Assembly (NCBI RefSeq): GCF_003752405.1
Contig: NZ_RKHK01000001.1
Coordinates: 1,426,001 to 1,490,000, forward strand
Reading direction: 5' to 3'
Source: Bogoriella caseilytica
GTDB lineage: Bacteria; Actinomycetota; Actinomycetes; Actinomycetales; Actinomycetaceae
Length of the DNA: 64,000 nucleotides
Shown here one piece after another: positions 50,501 to 57,672 of this stretch (the first letter of the stretch is position 1; each line of letters opens with the position of its first letter). Under the pieces are notes generated by a model. That model did no database searches. It saw only the letters and a list, made by a program, of their open reading frames with translations, and was not told where the DNA came from. The position numbers and the translations under genes were made by a program.

Positions 50501-51118
50501 CGTGCAGGTGACGGCCGGACGATGGCAATCACCGGTACACAGGAAAAGCGGATCTTTCTCGAGAGGATCGCCGTCGACGGTGCGGCCGGCCCGGTAGCGG
50601 CATCGCTCAGGCAGCGGCTTACGACAGGGGCTGTTCGCCGGGCCTCGACCTCCAGTACCCCTTGGCATGAGGTTGGCGAGATTCTCTCAGGCCCGGCGCG
50701 GGTCGAAGACGTTGTGTCTGGAATCGGTCGATCGCTGCGTGCTGCAGAGGCGAGGCAAGGCGGAGCTTTGGTGAAAGTCGCTCAGACCCTCGATCGTGAA
50801 GATCTCGAACTCATGGCCACGAATGATCTGCTGTGGGATCGAGTGGTGACGATCGAGTACGAGGGCAGTGAGCAAGTCTTCGATGCGACGGTTGCGGGCA
50901 GCCACAACTTCGTGGCCAATGGCGTGGCCGTACACAACAGTCTCGAACAGGACGCCGACATCGTGATGCTGCTGCACCGCGAAGACGCCTACGACCGAGA
51001 GTCCCCGCGCGCCGGCGAGGCCGACATCATCGTGGCCAAGCACCGCAACGGCCCCACCGACACGATCGTCGTGGCCTTTCAGGGCCACTACGCCCGGTTC
51101 GTGGACATGGCCAGGTAG
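47519..51118 (+). CDS. dnaB: Replicative DNA helicase DnaB carrying two inteins
   Basis: 1199-residue precursor from GTG 47519 (GAAGGGAAG upstream; a GTG at 47498 is possible). Removing inteins at 223-637 and 805-1140 leaves a normal 448-residue DnaB. The N-terminal domain has PPQDIAAEQSVLGGMLL. The RecA-like domain has Walker A ARPAMGK|ST, split by intein 1, and Walker B LKLVVVDYLQLM. The DLRESG|SLEQDAD junction is split by intein 2. The helicase cannot bind ATP until splicing occurs. It follows the rpsF operon position conserved in actinobacteria. Confidence 0.95.
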   Translation: MAEERSSGQGFDRTPPQDIAAEQSVLGGMLLSKDAIADVIEELRPNDFYRPAHEVIYEAVIDLYGRGEPADAVTVSAELSKRGEIARIGGAPYLHTLISSVPTAANAGYYARLVREQAVLRRLVEAGTRIVQLGYSTDGGEVDALVDNAQAEVYAVTERRTSEDYVPLRETINPTMEEIEAAADRGDGMVGVPTGFADLDSLTNGLHGGQMVIIAARPAMGKALALETALPTPSGWTTMGEVREGDWLVAADGSPTRVVATTEVMADRPCFEIEFDDGTTVVADAEHQWLTDTRASRKSAQAAAVGYNGYRSQRTFAEVRTTEEIARTVRCQTADKRMNHSVTNSLPLNLPEAELPIDPYVLGAWLGDGHSAGGRMTTADPEIVARMEAGGYVVKPGAGKYGYSITLPKPPALQERTCDVCGATYLPKQAHVRTCGRQCGGRRKTLKLPQVIPSCRDCGTPASGRGLCRDCYADHGSFQVLLRKVGVLNNKHIPLTYLRASERQRREVLAGLLDTDGTVMKQGSVQIALTHEPLARDTRELIHSLGYRTGWYTKRVAGRSEDSSTSYVITFTTDDDVFALERKKLAHKRRRRPSTPRLRSRYIKHVRSVPSVPVRCVQIEHPSHLYLATRSMVPTHNSTLAVDICRNASVRHGQTSVIFSLEMSRNEITMRLLSAEGQVPLQKMRNGTMREEDWTKMASAMSKVSDAPLFIDDSPNMSMMEIRAKCRRLKQRHDLKLVVVDYLQLMSSGKRVESRQQEVSEFSRALKLLAKEIEVPVIAVAQLNRGPEQRTDKKPMMSDLRESGCLPAETRILRADTGAESTIGELFLSGEKDVPVWALDDRLKYVRRHITSVFTTGTKPVYRMKLASGREVRATPNHKFLTYNGWVALGELEAGSRIGVPRHIPAPERETAWDDRKVIMLAHAVAADRPSSAVPSDVFSLPKHQIALFLRELWSLSGTVGDGPGGGSVRLRTSSVRIAEAVMNLLLRFGLNSMRAGDGRTMAITGTQEKRIFLERIAVDGAAGPVAASLRQRLTTGAVRRASTSSTPWHEVGEILSGPARVEDVVSGIGRSLRAAEARQGGALVKVAQTLDREDLELMATNDLLWDRVVTIEYEGSEQVFDATVAGSHNFVANGVAVHNSLEQDADIVMLLHREDAYDRESPRAGEADIIVAKHRNGPTDTIVVAFQGHYARFVDMAR
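48185..49429 (+). other. Intein 1 of DnaB: class 3 (WCT) intein with LAGLIDADG endonuclease
   Basis: 415 residues (223-637 of the precursor), inserted after the Walker A lysine. It starts with Ala, not Cys/Ser (ALALETALPTPSGWTTMGEV), and ends VPTHN before Ser+1. Trp289 in EHQWLTD (block B), Cys616 in VRCVQIE (block F) and Thr635 in PTHN (block G) make up the Trp-Cys-Thr signature of class 3 inteins, where the block F cysteine is the first nucleophile. Nuclease motifs VLGAWLGDGHS and VLAGLLDTDGTV are intact. Between them is a Cys-rich insert (CDVC, CGRQC, CRDC, CRDC). Confidence 0.88.
49931..50938 (+). other. Intein 2 of DnaB: class 1 intein with decayed endonuclease
   Basis: 336 residues (805-1140), inserted at RESG|SLEQD, the same position as the DnaB inteins of M. 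tuberculosis and Synechocystis. It starts CLPAETRILRADTGAESTIG, has block B ATPNHKFL, block F VFDATVAGSHNFVANG and ends VHN before Ser+1: all standard class 1 splicing residues. The nuclease part is reduced; where LAGLIDADG motifs are expected one sees LAHAVAADR and LRELWSLSG, without canonical acidic residues. Splicing is probably active, homing probably not. Confidence 0.85.
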
Positions 51119-51192
51119 CGGGGCGATCGGCCCACCGCACGTCGTCACGAGTCCGGGAACGCACCCGCTGACGGCCCGGCGACGTCACCCGA

Positions 51193-51212
51193 CCAGGGAC
51201 CTTCGGCCCTGG
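51193..51212. terminator. Weak terminator-like hairpin after dnaB
   Basis: CCAGGG/CCCTGG arms with a short CTTC-centred loop, in the 144-bp gap between dnaB and the stress-protein gene. No U-tract. Confidence 0.35.
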
Positions 51213-51262
51213 CCGCCGCGAGCCAATCGGTGGACGATGGGAGCACAACGTCGAAGGGACGG

Positions 51263-52126
51263 GTGAGTCCGGTGACACGTCAGATCCTGGTCGCGACCGA
51301 TGGCTCGGTCTCCAGCACGGCGGCGGTGGAATGGGCCGCGATGCGCGCCCTGGCAGTCGGTGCCGAGCTTCGGATCCTGTGCGTCCTCGAAGCCTATGCC
51401 CCCGGCCTCCAGGTCCCCCCTGATTACCTCGAGCGGGACCGGGAGGAGGGAGAGCGCATCCTGAAGAAGGCCGCGCAGGCGGCGTCCGCCGTGGCTCCCG
51501 AGATCTCCGTCAGCGTGGACCGGCGCACCGGCCCGGTGGCCGAAACGATCCTCGCCGAGATCGGCGAGGCCAGCGAGGTGGTGCTCGGCAGCCGGGGGCG
51601 CGGCGGCTTCACCAGTCTGGTCATCGGCTCGGTCTCCCTCAAAGTCGCGGGCCATACGGACAAGCCCGTGGTGGTCGTCCGGCAGACGATCGATCGCCCG
51701 CACGGCACGATCGTGGTGGGCTACGACTGGTCCGAAGCCGCGCAACGCGCCCTGACCTACGCCTTCGAGGTGGCCGCGCGCACCGGCGCCAAGCTGCGCG
51801 TCATCAATGCCGGGAACAGCACCATCTACGACGGTTCCATCTATACCCGCGTGACGCGCGCGGACCTCATCGCCGGCGAGGAGGCGGCTCTGCGTGCCGA
51901 GGTCGAACGCTGGCGCCAGGAGAACCCTGATGTCACCACCGACATTGAGATCATCGACGGACACCCCGCGTGGGTCCTCGCCGAAGCGTCCAAGACGGCC
52001 GACCTCGTGGTGGTCGGATCGCGGGGCGTGGGCACGATGCGAGCGGCCCTCCTCGGCTCCGTCAGTCACGGCGTGCTGCACCACGGTCACAGCCCGGTCG
52101 CCGTCATCGGTTCTGTCCGCAGATAG
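51263..52126 (+). CDS. Universal stress protein, tandem UspA domains
   Basis: 287 residues with two UspA domains. Domain 1 runs from ILVATDGSVSSTAAVEWAAM to VVLGSRGRGGFTSLVIGSVS. Domain 2 runs from IVVGYDWSEAAQRALTYAF to VVVGSRGVGTMRAALLGSVS. Both carry the G-x2-G-x9-G-(S/T) ATP-binding signature. The GTG at 51263 was chosen for AAGGG five bases upstream; GTG 51272 is an alternative. Such tandem proteins are usually induced by hypoxia or stress in actinobacteria. Confidence 0.92.
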   Translation: MSPVTRQILVATDGSVSSTAAVEWAAMRALAVGAELRILCVLEAYAPGLQVPPDYLERDREEGERILKKAAQAASAVAPEISVSVDRRTGPVAETILAEIGEASEVVLGSRGRGGFTSLVIGSVSLKVAGHTDKPVVVVRQTIDRPHGTIVVGYDWSEAAQRALTYAFEVAARTGAKLRVINAGNSTIYDGSIYTRVTRADLIAGEEAALRAEVERWRQENPDVTTDIEIIDGHPAWVLAEASKTADLVVVGSRGVGTMRAALLGSVSHGVLHHGHSPVAVIGSVRR

Positions 52127-52144
52127 TGCCGCAGACCGGCAGCG

Positions 52145-52552
52145 TCAGGCGCTGATGTAGGCGTCTGCGTACTCACCGGTCGGGGTGATCGGTTGGATTA
52201 CGTCGAGCAGGAGACCGTCGGGCGCCTCGATGATGAAGTGGCGCTGGCCGAAGTCCTCGTCCCGCAACGCCAAGACCACTGTCAGATCATGCTTGTCGAT
52301 CAGGCGGTCATGGAGGGCGCGCGCATCCTCGACCTCGAGGTTGAGGATCACGCCTTGCGCCGGCGCGCCGAAGCCTGCCGGGATGGTCTCGTGCCGGTGG
52401 TCCAAGAGCGCCAACTCGTAAGCGCCGAGCCGCAAGCTGACGTACCAGCCGCCGTCGTAAGTGGTTTCTAAGCCCAGAACGTCACGGTAGAAGGTCGCTG
52501 AGGCGGCGACGTCGCCGGTCATCAGCACGGGGTAGAAGCTCGTGACAGACAT
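52145..52552 (-). CDS. VOC (glyoxalase/bleomycin-resistance) family protein
   Basis: 135 residues with the two beta-alpha-beta-beta-beta modules of the vicinal oxygen chelate fold (MTGDVAASATFYRDVLGL; VEDARALHDRLIDKHD, RHFIIEAPDGLLLDVIQP). Possible roles are drug sequestration or glyoxalase-like chemistry; no substrate is evident. AGGAG precedes the ATG. Divergent from a TetR gene, with a shared inverted repeat, so probably controlled by it. Confidence 0.85.
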   Translation of the reverse strand: MSVTSFYPVLMTGDVAASATFYRDVLGLETTYDGGWYVSLRLGAYELALLDHRHETIPAGFGAPAQGVILNLEVEDARALHDRLIDKHDLTVVLALRDEDFGQRHFIIEAPDGLLLDVIQPITPTGEYADAYISA

Positions 52553-52560
52553 GGTGGTCT

Positions 52561-52619
52561 CCTTTACGTACGATGTGTATCTAACGGTTCGCAGAATACA
52601 TACACCGAGTACGTAAAGG
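52561..52619. promoter_or_regulatory. Shared operator between VOC and TetR genes
   Basis: A 59-bp interrupted inverted repeat filling the divergent gap. Outer arms are CCTTTACGTAC (52561-52571) and GTACGTAAAGG (52609-52619). After three bases each side come inner arms GTGTAT (52575-52580) and ATACAC (52600-52605). The dyad centre is 52590. The outer arms include the ribosome sites of both genes, so a bound regulator would cover both starts. Confidence 0.65.
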
Positions 52620-52626
52620 AAGGGCC

Positions 52627-53214
52627 ATGCCACGCGCCTCTGCCGCAGCGGCCGCTGCTACCGCTCGAGAAGTCCTCGCTGCCGCGCGGGACCTGTTCGC
52701 AAGCCGCGGCTTCGCTCAGGTGTCGCTCGATGACGTGGCGCAATCAGCCGGAGTGACGCGTGGAGCCGTCTACCACCACTTCGGGAGTAAGCAGGGGTTG
52801 TTCCGTGCCGTGGTGGCCCAGCTCCAGGCCGAGGTCGCGGCAGCTGTCCTCGCAGCGGCCGAGTGCGCCGGCGACGATCCGGTCGCACAACTGCGTGCCG
52901 GCAGCCATGCCTTCCTCGAGGCGACCACGCACCCCTCGGTCGCTCGCATCCTGCTCATAGACGCCCCGGCGGTCATCGGTTGGCAGGAGTGGCGTGAACT
53001 CGACGCCCAGCACTCAGGCGCCCACTTGCGCGAGATCCTGGTGCAGGCAGGGGAGGCGCAGGTCAGCGCCGAGCCCCTTGCGGTCCAGCTCTCGGGGGCG
53101 ATGAACGAGGCAGCGCTCTGGCTGGCTCAGCGCCCGGGCGATTCCGCAGCGAGTCAGTCGGCGCACGGAGTACTCGATCGTCTTCTCGCTGCGGTCCACG
53201 CGCCGGGTGAGTAG
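52627..53214 (+). CDS. TetR/AcrR family transcriptional regulator
   Basis: 195 residues. The N-terminal helix-turn-helix is FAQVSLDDVAQSAGVTRGAVYHHFGSKQGLF with the hallmark Tyr-His-His-Phe; this is followed by an all-helical ligand domain with WLAQRPGD near the end. AAAGGAAG precedes the ATG. It probably represses itself and the divergent VOC gene through the inverted repeat. Ligand unknown. (Motif positions: about residues 26-56.). Confidence 0.9.
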   Translation: MPRASAAAAAATAREVLAAARDLFASRGFAQVSLDDVAQSAGVTRGAVYHHFGSKQGLFRAVVAQLQAEVAAAVLAAAECAGDDPVAQLRAGSHAFLEATTHPSVARILLIDAPAVIGWQEWRELDAQHSGAHLREILVQAGEAQVSAEPLAVQLSGAMNEAALWLAQRPGDSAASQSAHGVLDRLLAAVHAPGE

Positions 53215-53295
53215 CGAGGTCCGGAACACTCGCCACCCACCCCCTCGGGACCTCTGTCCCATGCGCGCCCAGCTTCGATTTGAAAGGATCGTTGA

Positions 53296-56064
53296 GTGGA
53301 CACCCCTGGTCAGCACACTGAGCTCACCGCCGAACAGGACCTCGCCCCCTGGGCGAGCAGTCCTCACGAGGTCATGTCCGCGATGGAGTCCGAGGAACGG
53401 GGCCTGGCCACCACCGAGGCGGAACGCCGCCTCGAGGAGCACGGCCCCAACCGCCTCGCGCCCCCGGAGCGCGACCCGCTCTGGCGCCGGATCCTCTCCC
53501 ACTTCGATGACGTGCTCATCTATATCTTGCTGGTGGCCGCCGCGCTGAAGGCCATCCTGGGCGACTGGGTCGACTTCTCCGTCATCCTGGCCGTGGCGGT
53601 CATCAACGCCGCCATCGGATTCATCCAGGAGGGGCGCGCCGAGAAGGCACTCGACGGCATCCGGCACATGCTTTCGCCCACCGCGCAGGTACGGCGCGAC
53701 GGCGCGTGGTCGGACGTCGATGCCGCGGACCTCGTGCCCGGCGACGTCGTGCGGGTGGGCGCGGGCGCGCGCGTGCCCGCCGACGTGCGCCTGCTCGAGG
53801 CGCGATCGCTGAACGTGGAGGAATCAGCGCTCACGGGCGAGTCGGTCTCGGCGGAGAAGTCCGTGGCCGCCGTCGACGCCGAGGCCGGCCTGGGTGACCG
53901 CACCAGCATGCTGTTCTCTGGCACCCTCGTCGCGGCCGGCCAGGGCACCGGCGTCGTCACCGCCACCGGGCAGGCCACCGAGATCGGCCGGATCCAGACA
54001 ATGATCGCCGAGGTCGAGTCCCTGGAGACGCCGCTGACCCGTGAACTCGGGCGCCTGGGGAAGGTCATCGCGGTCGCCATCGCGGTGATCGCCCTGGTCA
54101 TGGCCGTGGTGGGCCGGACCGTCCACGACATACCCCTCCCGGATCTGATCTCCGCGGCTATCGGCGTCGCCGTCGCCGCGGTGCCCGAAGGCCTCCCCGC
54201 GCTGGTGACCATCACTCTGGCCCTGGGGGTGCAGCAGATGGCCCGGCGGCACGCCATTACCCGCAAGCTCCCGGCGGTGGAGACCCTCGGCGCGGTGACC
54301 ACCATCTGCTCGGACAAGACCGGCACCCTGACCAAGAATGAGATGACCGCGCGGGTGGTCCGCACCGCTTCGGGCAGCTTCGCGGTCGAGGGCAGCGGCT
54401 ATGCCCCGGTCGGCGACATCGCCCCCGAAGACGGCGGGGAGAGCGCCACACCGGACGCCGCATTGGACGGCGTCGTCGCCGTGGCGATGGCCTGCAACGA
54501 CGCGCAGATCCTGCACGACGAGGCGCGCGGCTGGCAGCTCGTGGGCGAGCCCACCGAGGGCGCGCTGCACAGCCTGGCCCGCAAGGCCGGACAGGACCCG
54601 GAGAACTGGCGGCGCCTGAACTCCCTACCGTTCTCCTCCGAGACGAAGTACATGGCCACCCTCGACGAGGACCGCGAGGGCCACACGCACATCCACGTCA
54701 AGGGCGCGCCCGACCGCATCCTCACCCGCTGTGCCACGCAGATCGGCGCCGACGGCGACGCCGTCCCCCTGGAGAGCGAGCGCTGGGAGGAGTGGATCGA
54801 GGAGCTGAGCGCTCGCGGTCTGCGCGTGCTCGCCACCGCCCGTGCCACGGCGCCGGCGGGAACGACCGAACTCACCACGGAGGATGTGGAGAGCGGGCTC
54901 GAGCTGTGCGGGATCGTCGGCATCGTCGACCCGCCCCGGCCCGAGGCCATTGAGGCGATCGCCCAGTGCCGGCAGGCCGGAATCCGGGTCAAGATGATCA
55001 CCGGCGACCACGCCGGCACAGCGCTGGCCATCGCCCGCGAGATGGGCATTGTGACCGACGAGCGCCGGCAGGAAGAGGAGACCGCAGAGACCGAGGCCCC
55101 CGCGGTGCTCACCGGAGCGGAACTCGAGGCGATGAGCACCGAGCAGCTGCGCGCCGTGGTGCGAGACGTCGACGTCTTCGCCCGCACCAGCCCCGAGCAC
55201 AAGCTCCGCATCGTCTCCGCGCTCCAGGCCCACGACGAGGTCGCGGCCATGACCGGCGACGGCGTGAACGACGCCCCCGCCCTGGCCCAGGCCAATGTGG
55301 GCGTGGCCATGGGCATCAAGGGCACCGAGGCCACCAAGGAGGCCGCCGAGATCGTCCTCGCGGACGACAACTTCACCACCATCGAGCGGGCGGTGGAGGA
55401 AGGGCGGCGGATCTACGACAACATCCGCAAGTCGGTGCTCTTCCTGCTGCCCACCAGCGGCGCGCAGGCCCTGGTGATCCTCGTGGCCGTCTTCCTCGGC
55501 CTCCAGCTCCCCCTCGCGCCCGTGCAGGTCCTGTGGATCAACCTGATCACCGCGGTCACGCTCTCCCTGGCCCTCGCCTACGAACCGGCCGAGCCCGACA
55601 TCATGAACCGGCCACCTCGGCCGGTGAAATCCGGCATCCTCACCGCTCATTACGTGGTGCGGATCGCCATCGTGTCAGTGCTCATCGGCGGCATCACTCT
55701 GGTGGCCTTCTACAGCCTGGTGGGTGCGGGCACGCCGACCGCGCAGGCCGAGACCACGGCGGTGACCCTGCTGGCCTTCGCCCAGCTGGCCTACTTGTTC
55801 AGCTGCCGCTACCTCGACAAGTCCAGCCTCACGCCGAAGGTGTTCCGCGGGAACCGGGTCATCTGGATCTCCGCCGGGGCGTTGCTCGTGCTGCAGAGCG
55901 TGTTCGTCTACGCGCCCTTCATGAACCTGTGGTTCGGCTCCGCCCCCATCACGCCCGCGCAGTGGGGTCTGGTGGTGGGCCTGTCCCTCGTGGTCTTCCT
56001 GCTCACCGAGCTCGGCAAGGCCGCCCAGCCACGGATCGCCAGGGTGCTGTTGCGGCGGGGGTGA
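53296..56064 (+). CDS. Cation-transporting P-type ATPase (P2 type)
   Basis: 922 residues with about ten membrane helices. Actuator loop [10 protein letters not shown], phosphorylation site [13 protein letters not shown], nucleotide-binding KGAPDRI, hinge [12 protein letters not shown], helix-4 [16 protein letters not shown] and helix-6 [16 protein letters not shown]. The helix-4 PEGLPA motif is that of Ca2+- and Na+/K+-type pumps. Helix 6 lacks the Asp of Ca2+-ATPases (NLVTDGLPA), so the transported ion is uncertain. GTG start with GAAAGGA upstream. Confidence 0.92.
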   Translation: MDTPGQHTELTAEQDLAPWASSPHEVMSAMESEERGLATTEAERRLEEHGPNRLAPPERDPLWRRILSHFDDVLIYILLVAAALKAILGDWVDFSVILAVAVINAAIGFIQEGRAEKALDGIRHMLSPTAQVRRDGAWSDVDAADLVPGDVVRVGAGARVPADVRLLEARSLNVEESALTGESVSAEKSVAAVDAEAGLGDRTSMLFSGTLVAAGQGTGVVTATGQATEIGRIQTMIAEVESLETPLTRELGRLGKVIAVAIAVIALVMAVVGRTVHDIPLPDLISAAIGVAVAAVPEGLPALVTITLALGVQQMARRHAITRKLPAVETLGAVTTICSDKTGTLTKNEMTARVVRTASGSFAVEGSGYAPVGDIAPEDGGESATPDAALDGVVAVAMACNDAQILHDEARGWQLVGEPTEGALHSLARKAGQDPENWRRLNSLPFSSETKYMATLDEDREGHTHIHVKGAPDRILTRCATQIGADGDAVPLESERWEEWIEELSARGLRVLATARATAPAGTTELTTEDVESGLELCGIVGIVDPPRPEAIEAIAQCRQAGIRVKMITGDHAGTALAIAREMGIVTDERRQEEETAETEAPAVLTGAELEAMSTEQLRAVVRDVDVFARTSPEHKLRIVSALQAHDEVAAMTGDGVNDAPALAQANVGVAMGIKGTEATKEAAEIVLADDNFTTIERAVEEGRRIYDNIRKSVLFLLPTSGAQALVILVAVFLGLQLPLAPVQVLWINLITAVTLSLALAYEPAEPDIMNRPPRPVKSGILTAHYVVRIAIVSVLIGGITLVAFYSLVGAGTPTAQAETTAVTLLAFAQLAYLFSCRYLDKSSLTPKVFRGNRVIWISAGALLVLQSVFVYAPFMNLWFGSAPITPAQWGLVVGLSLVVFLLTELGKAAQPRIARVLLRRG

Positions 56065-56437
56065 CCTCGGACTGCCCACACACCGCGGGATTCCGCCGGT
56101 AGGCAACCGGCTCGCCGTCGGCCTTGAGGCCCCTTCACACCCTGCTGCTCCGGGTTCACGATGGGGCCGCGAACGTCTGCGGGAGGCGCGACAACGCCGA
56201 CCACCACATCGCCTTCCTGATGGACCCCGAAGGGCCATTCACCGCCAGCGATGTCGAAACCCAGGAGAACCAGGCACGCAAGGGCGCTCCGCTGCCTTAC
56301 AAGGAACCGCCTGCTGGCCTCTCTCCTGACCACCGTCAGGAGAACAACAAGTAAATCAGACGTAGGTCGCCCACTTCCTTGACTCCCGCTAAGTGAGAGG
56401 CGTAGCCTCCACGCATCAACGAAACAAGAGGGTTCTT
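56065..56437. other. Intergenic stretch before the accessory cassette
   Basis: 373 bp with no recognised gene. A 76-codon plus-strand reading frame (56124-56354; ends SPDHRQENNK) has no ribosome site or recognisable domain and could be a gene remnant or chance. The composition becomes less GC-rich from about 56340, marking the left edge of the cassette. Confidence 0.4.
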
Positions 56438-56872
56438 GTGTTGTCATCAACTAGGCGTTCATTCTCTCTGCTGGTGACTGCTGTGGTCATGGTGCTTGCG
56501 CTGCCCACGGCGGTCCAGGCGGTCACGGTGGGTTACAACTATCAGATGGGATCCCTGTCGTCCGCAACGCTCAATCGAATCCCGGCAAGCAGTTCCGGCG
56601 ACTGGACAATGCCCGCCCGAACATCTTCGGGTCGAGTTCAGAGTGATGTCTATGGCTGCCCGCACTCGGAGGCTACGTACGAGATGCAGCTCCGACGCCA
56701 CCGTGCGTTCTTGCCGGATGCGATCGAATACCACCTCTTTGGGAGAGAATACTGTCTGGATGCCGCAGTCACCAACTCGGCTTCGTGGGCGGCGGGCCAG
56801 TATCACTTCGGGGTAATGCCGCTTCAGACGCCAGCATTTACCGGGCTCGGGTATTCTCAGGTCGAATGGTAG
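56438..56872 (+). CDS. Secreted protein of unknown family
   Basis: 144 residues from GTG 56438 (AAGAGGG upstream). A clear Sec signal (SLLVTAVVMVLALPTAVQA) is followed by a mature part of about 116 residues with only two cysteines (YGCPHSEAT, REYCLDAA), many aromatics, and the end GLGYSQVEW. I recognise no family. Lower GC than the neighbours. Its stop overlaps the ABC ATPase start, making it the first gene of a four-gene coupled set. It could be a bacteriocin-like product, an immunity factor or a substrate of the transporter; all are guesses. Confidence 0.75.
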   Translation: MLSSTRRSFSLLVTAVVMVLALPTAVQAVTVGYNYQMGSLSSATLNRIPASSSGDWTMPARTSSGRVQSDVYGCPHSEATYEMQLRRHRAFLPDAIEYHLFGREYCLDAAVTNSASWAAGQYHFGVMPLQTPAFTGLGYSQVEW

Positions 56873-57672
56873 ATCCTGGCGCACTGAATGAGTCCTACAA
56901 CAGACGGTTCGTAAGTAGAGAGGGTGGGACTGACCTGTCCCCGTTGCTGGAAGTGCGGTCTCTCCGTGGCGGATATCGTGGCCGCGAGGTGATTCGCGGA
57001 CTAGATCTTGCAATCTCAGGGCTGACGCTACTCATTGGTCGCAATGGGGCCGGCAAGACGACGCTGCTGCGGCTTCTTGCAGGTGATCTCATCCGGGCAG
57101 CAGGTGATGTCGCCTTCAGCGGCGCACCCGAGGGTGACCGCCCGGTCATTGGGTATCTGCCGCAGACGCTCACCCTGCCGTCGCACTTGAGCGTCAAGGA
57201 GTTCGTGACCTACGCCGCCTGGCTCCAGGGCCAAGCGAAGTTCGAGGCGAACGAGCGCGCGGTGGAAGCGATCGAACAGGTCGATCTCGCCGACCGTAGC
57301 GCTCATCGAATCGGTCGACTGTCAGGAGGCATGCAGCAGCGCTGCGCACTGGCCGCAGTCCTGGCTGGGAACCCCGCGGTGCTCTTGCTCGACGAGCCCA
57401 TGAACGCTCTCGACCCCATTCAGCGTGATGGGCTTATCGCGTTACTGAGTCGACTCAGCGACGCGATGCCGGTGATGATTTCCACACACGTGGTCGATGC
57501 GATGGCGGTTGACGCGAATCGGATTGTACTGCTCGATGATGGTCGCGCGCAGTTTAGTGGTAACCCTGCGGCACTGTGCGCGCCTCACGACCTCACCGTT
57601 GAGGCACTTAACCGGGCCATTCTCGAGCGCATGGCCATGGACCCGACCGCCGACCCAGGTGGTCCTGCGTGA
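56866..57672 (+). CDS. ABC transporter ATP-binding protein
   Basis: 268 residues from ATG 56866, overlapping the secreted-protein stop; a start after the RBS-like GAGGGTGGG near 56920 is possible. Complete ATPase: Walker A GRNGAGKTTLLRLL, Q-loop YLPQTLTLP, signature LSGGMQQRCALAAVLAG, Walker B AVLLLDEPMNALDP, H-loop ISTHVVD. Short exporter-type (CcmA/NatA-like) ATPase, fitting an ABC-2-like permease. It is coupled to the next gene by a GTGA overlap. Confidence 0.9.
   Translation: MVDPGALNESYNRRFVSREGGTDLSPLLEVRSLRGGYRGREVIRGLDLAISGLTLLIGRNGAGKTTLLRLLAGDLIRAAGDVAFSGAPEGDRPVIGYLPQTLTLPSHLSVKEFVTYAAWLQGQAKFEANERAVEAIEQVDLADRSAHRIGRLSGGMQQRCALAAVLAGNPAVLLLDEPMNALDPIQRDGLIALLSRLSDAMPVMISTHVVDAMAVDANRIVLLDDGRAQFSGNPAALCAPHDLTVEALNRAILERMAMDPTADPGGPA

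Noticed and set aside
56438-56872. Lactococcin 972-type bacteriocin precursor
   Set aside because: The secreted-protein-plus-ABC context is suggestive, but the mature part is too long and lacks the expected GG-x-W-x-YG-like N-terminal motif.
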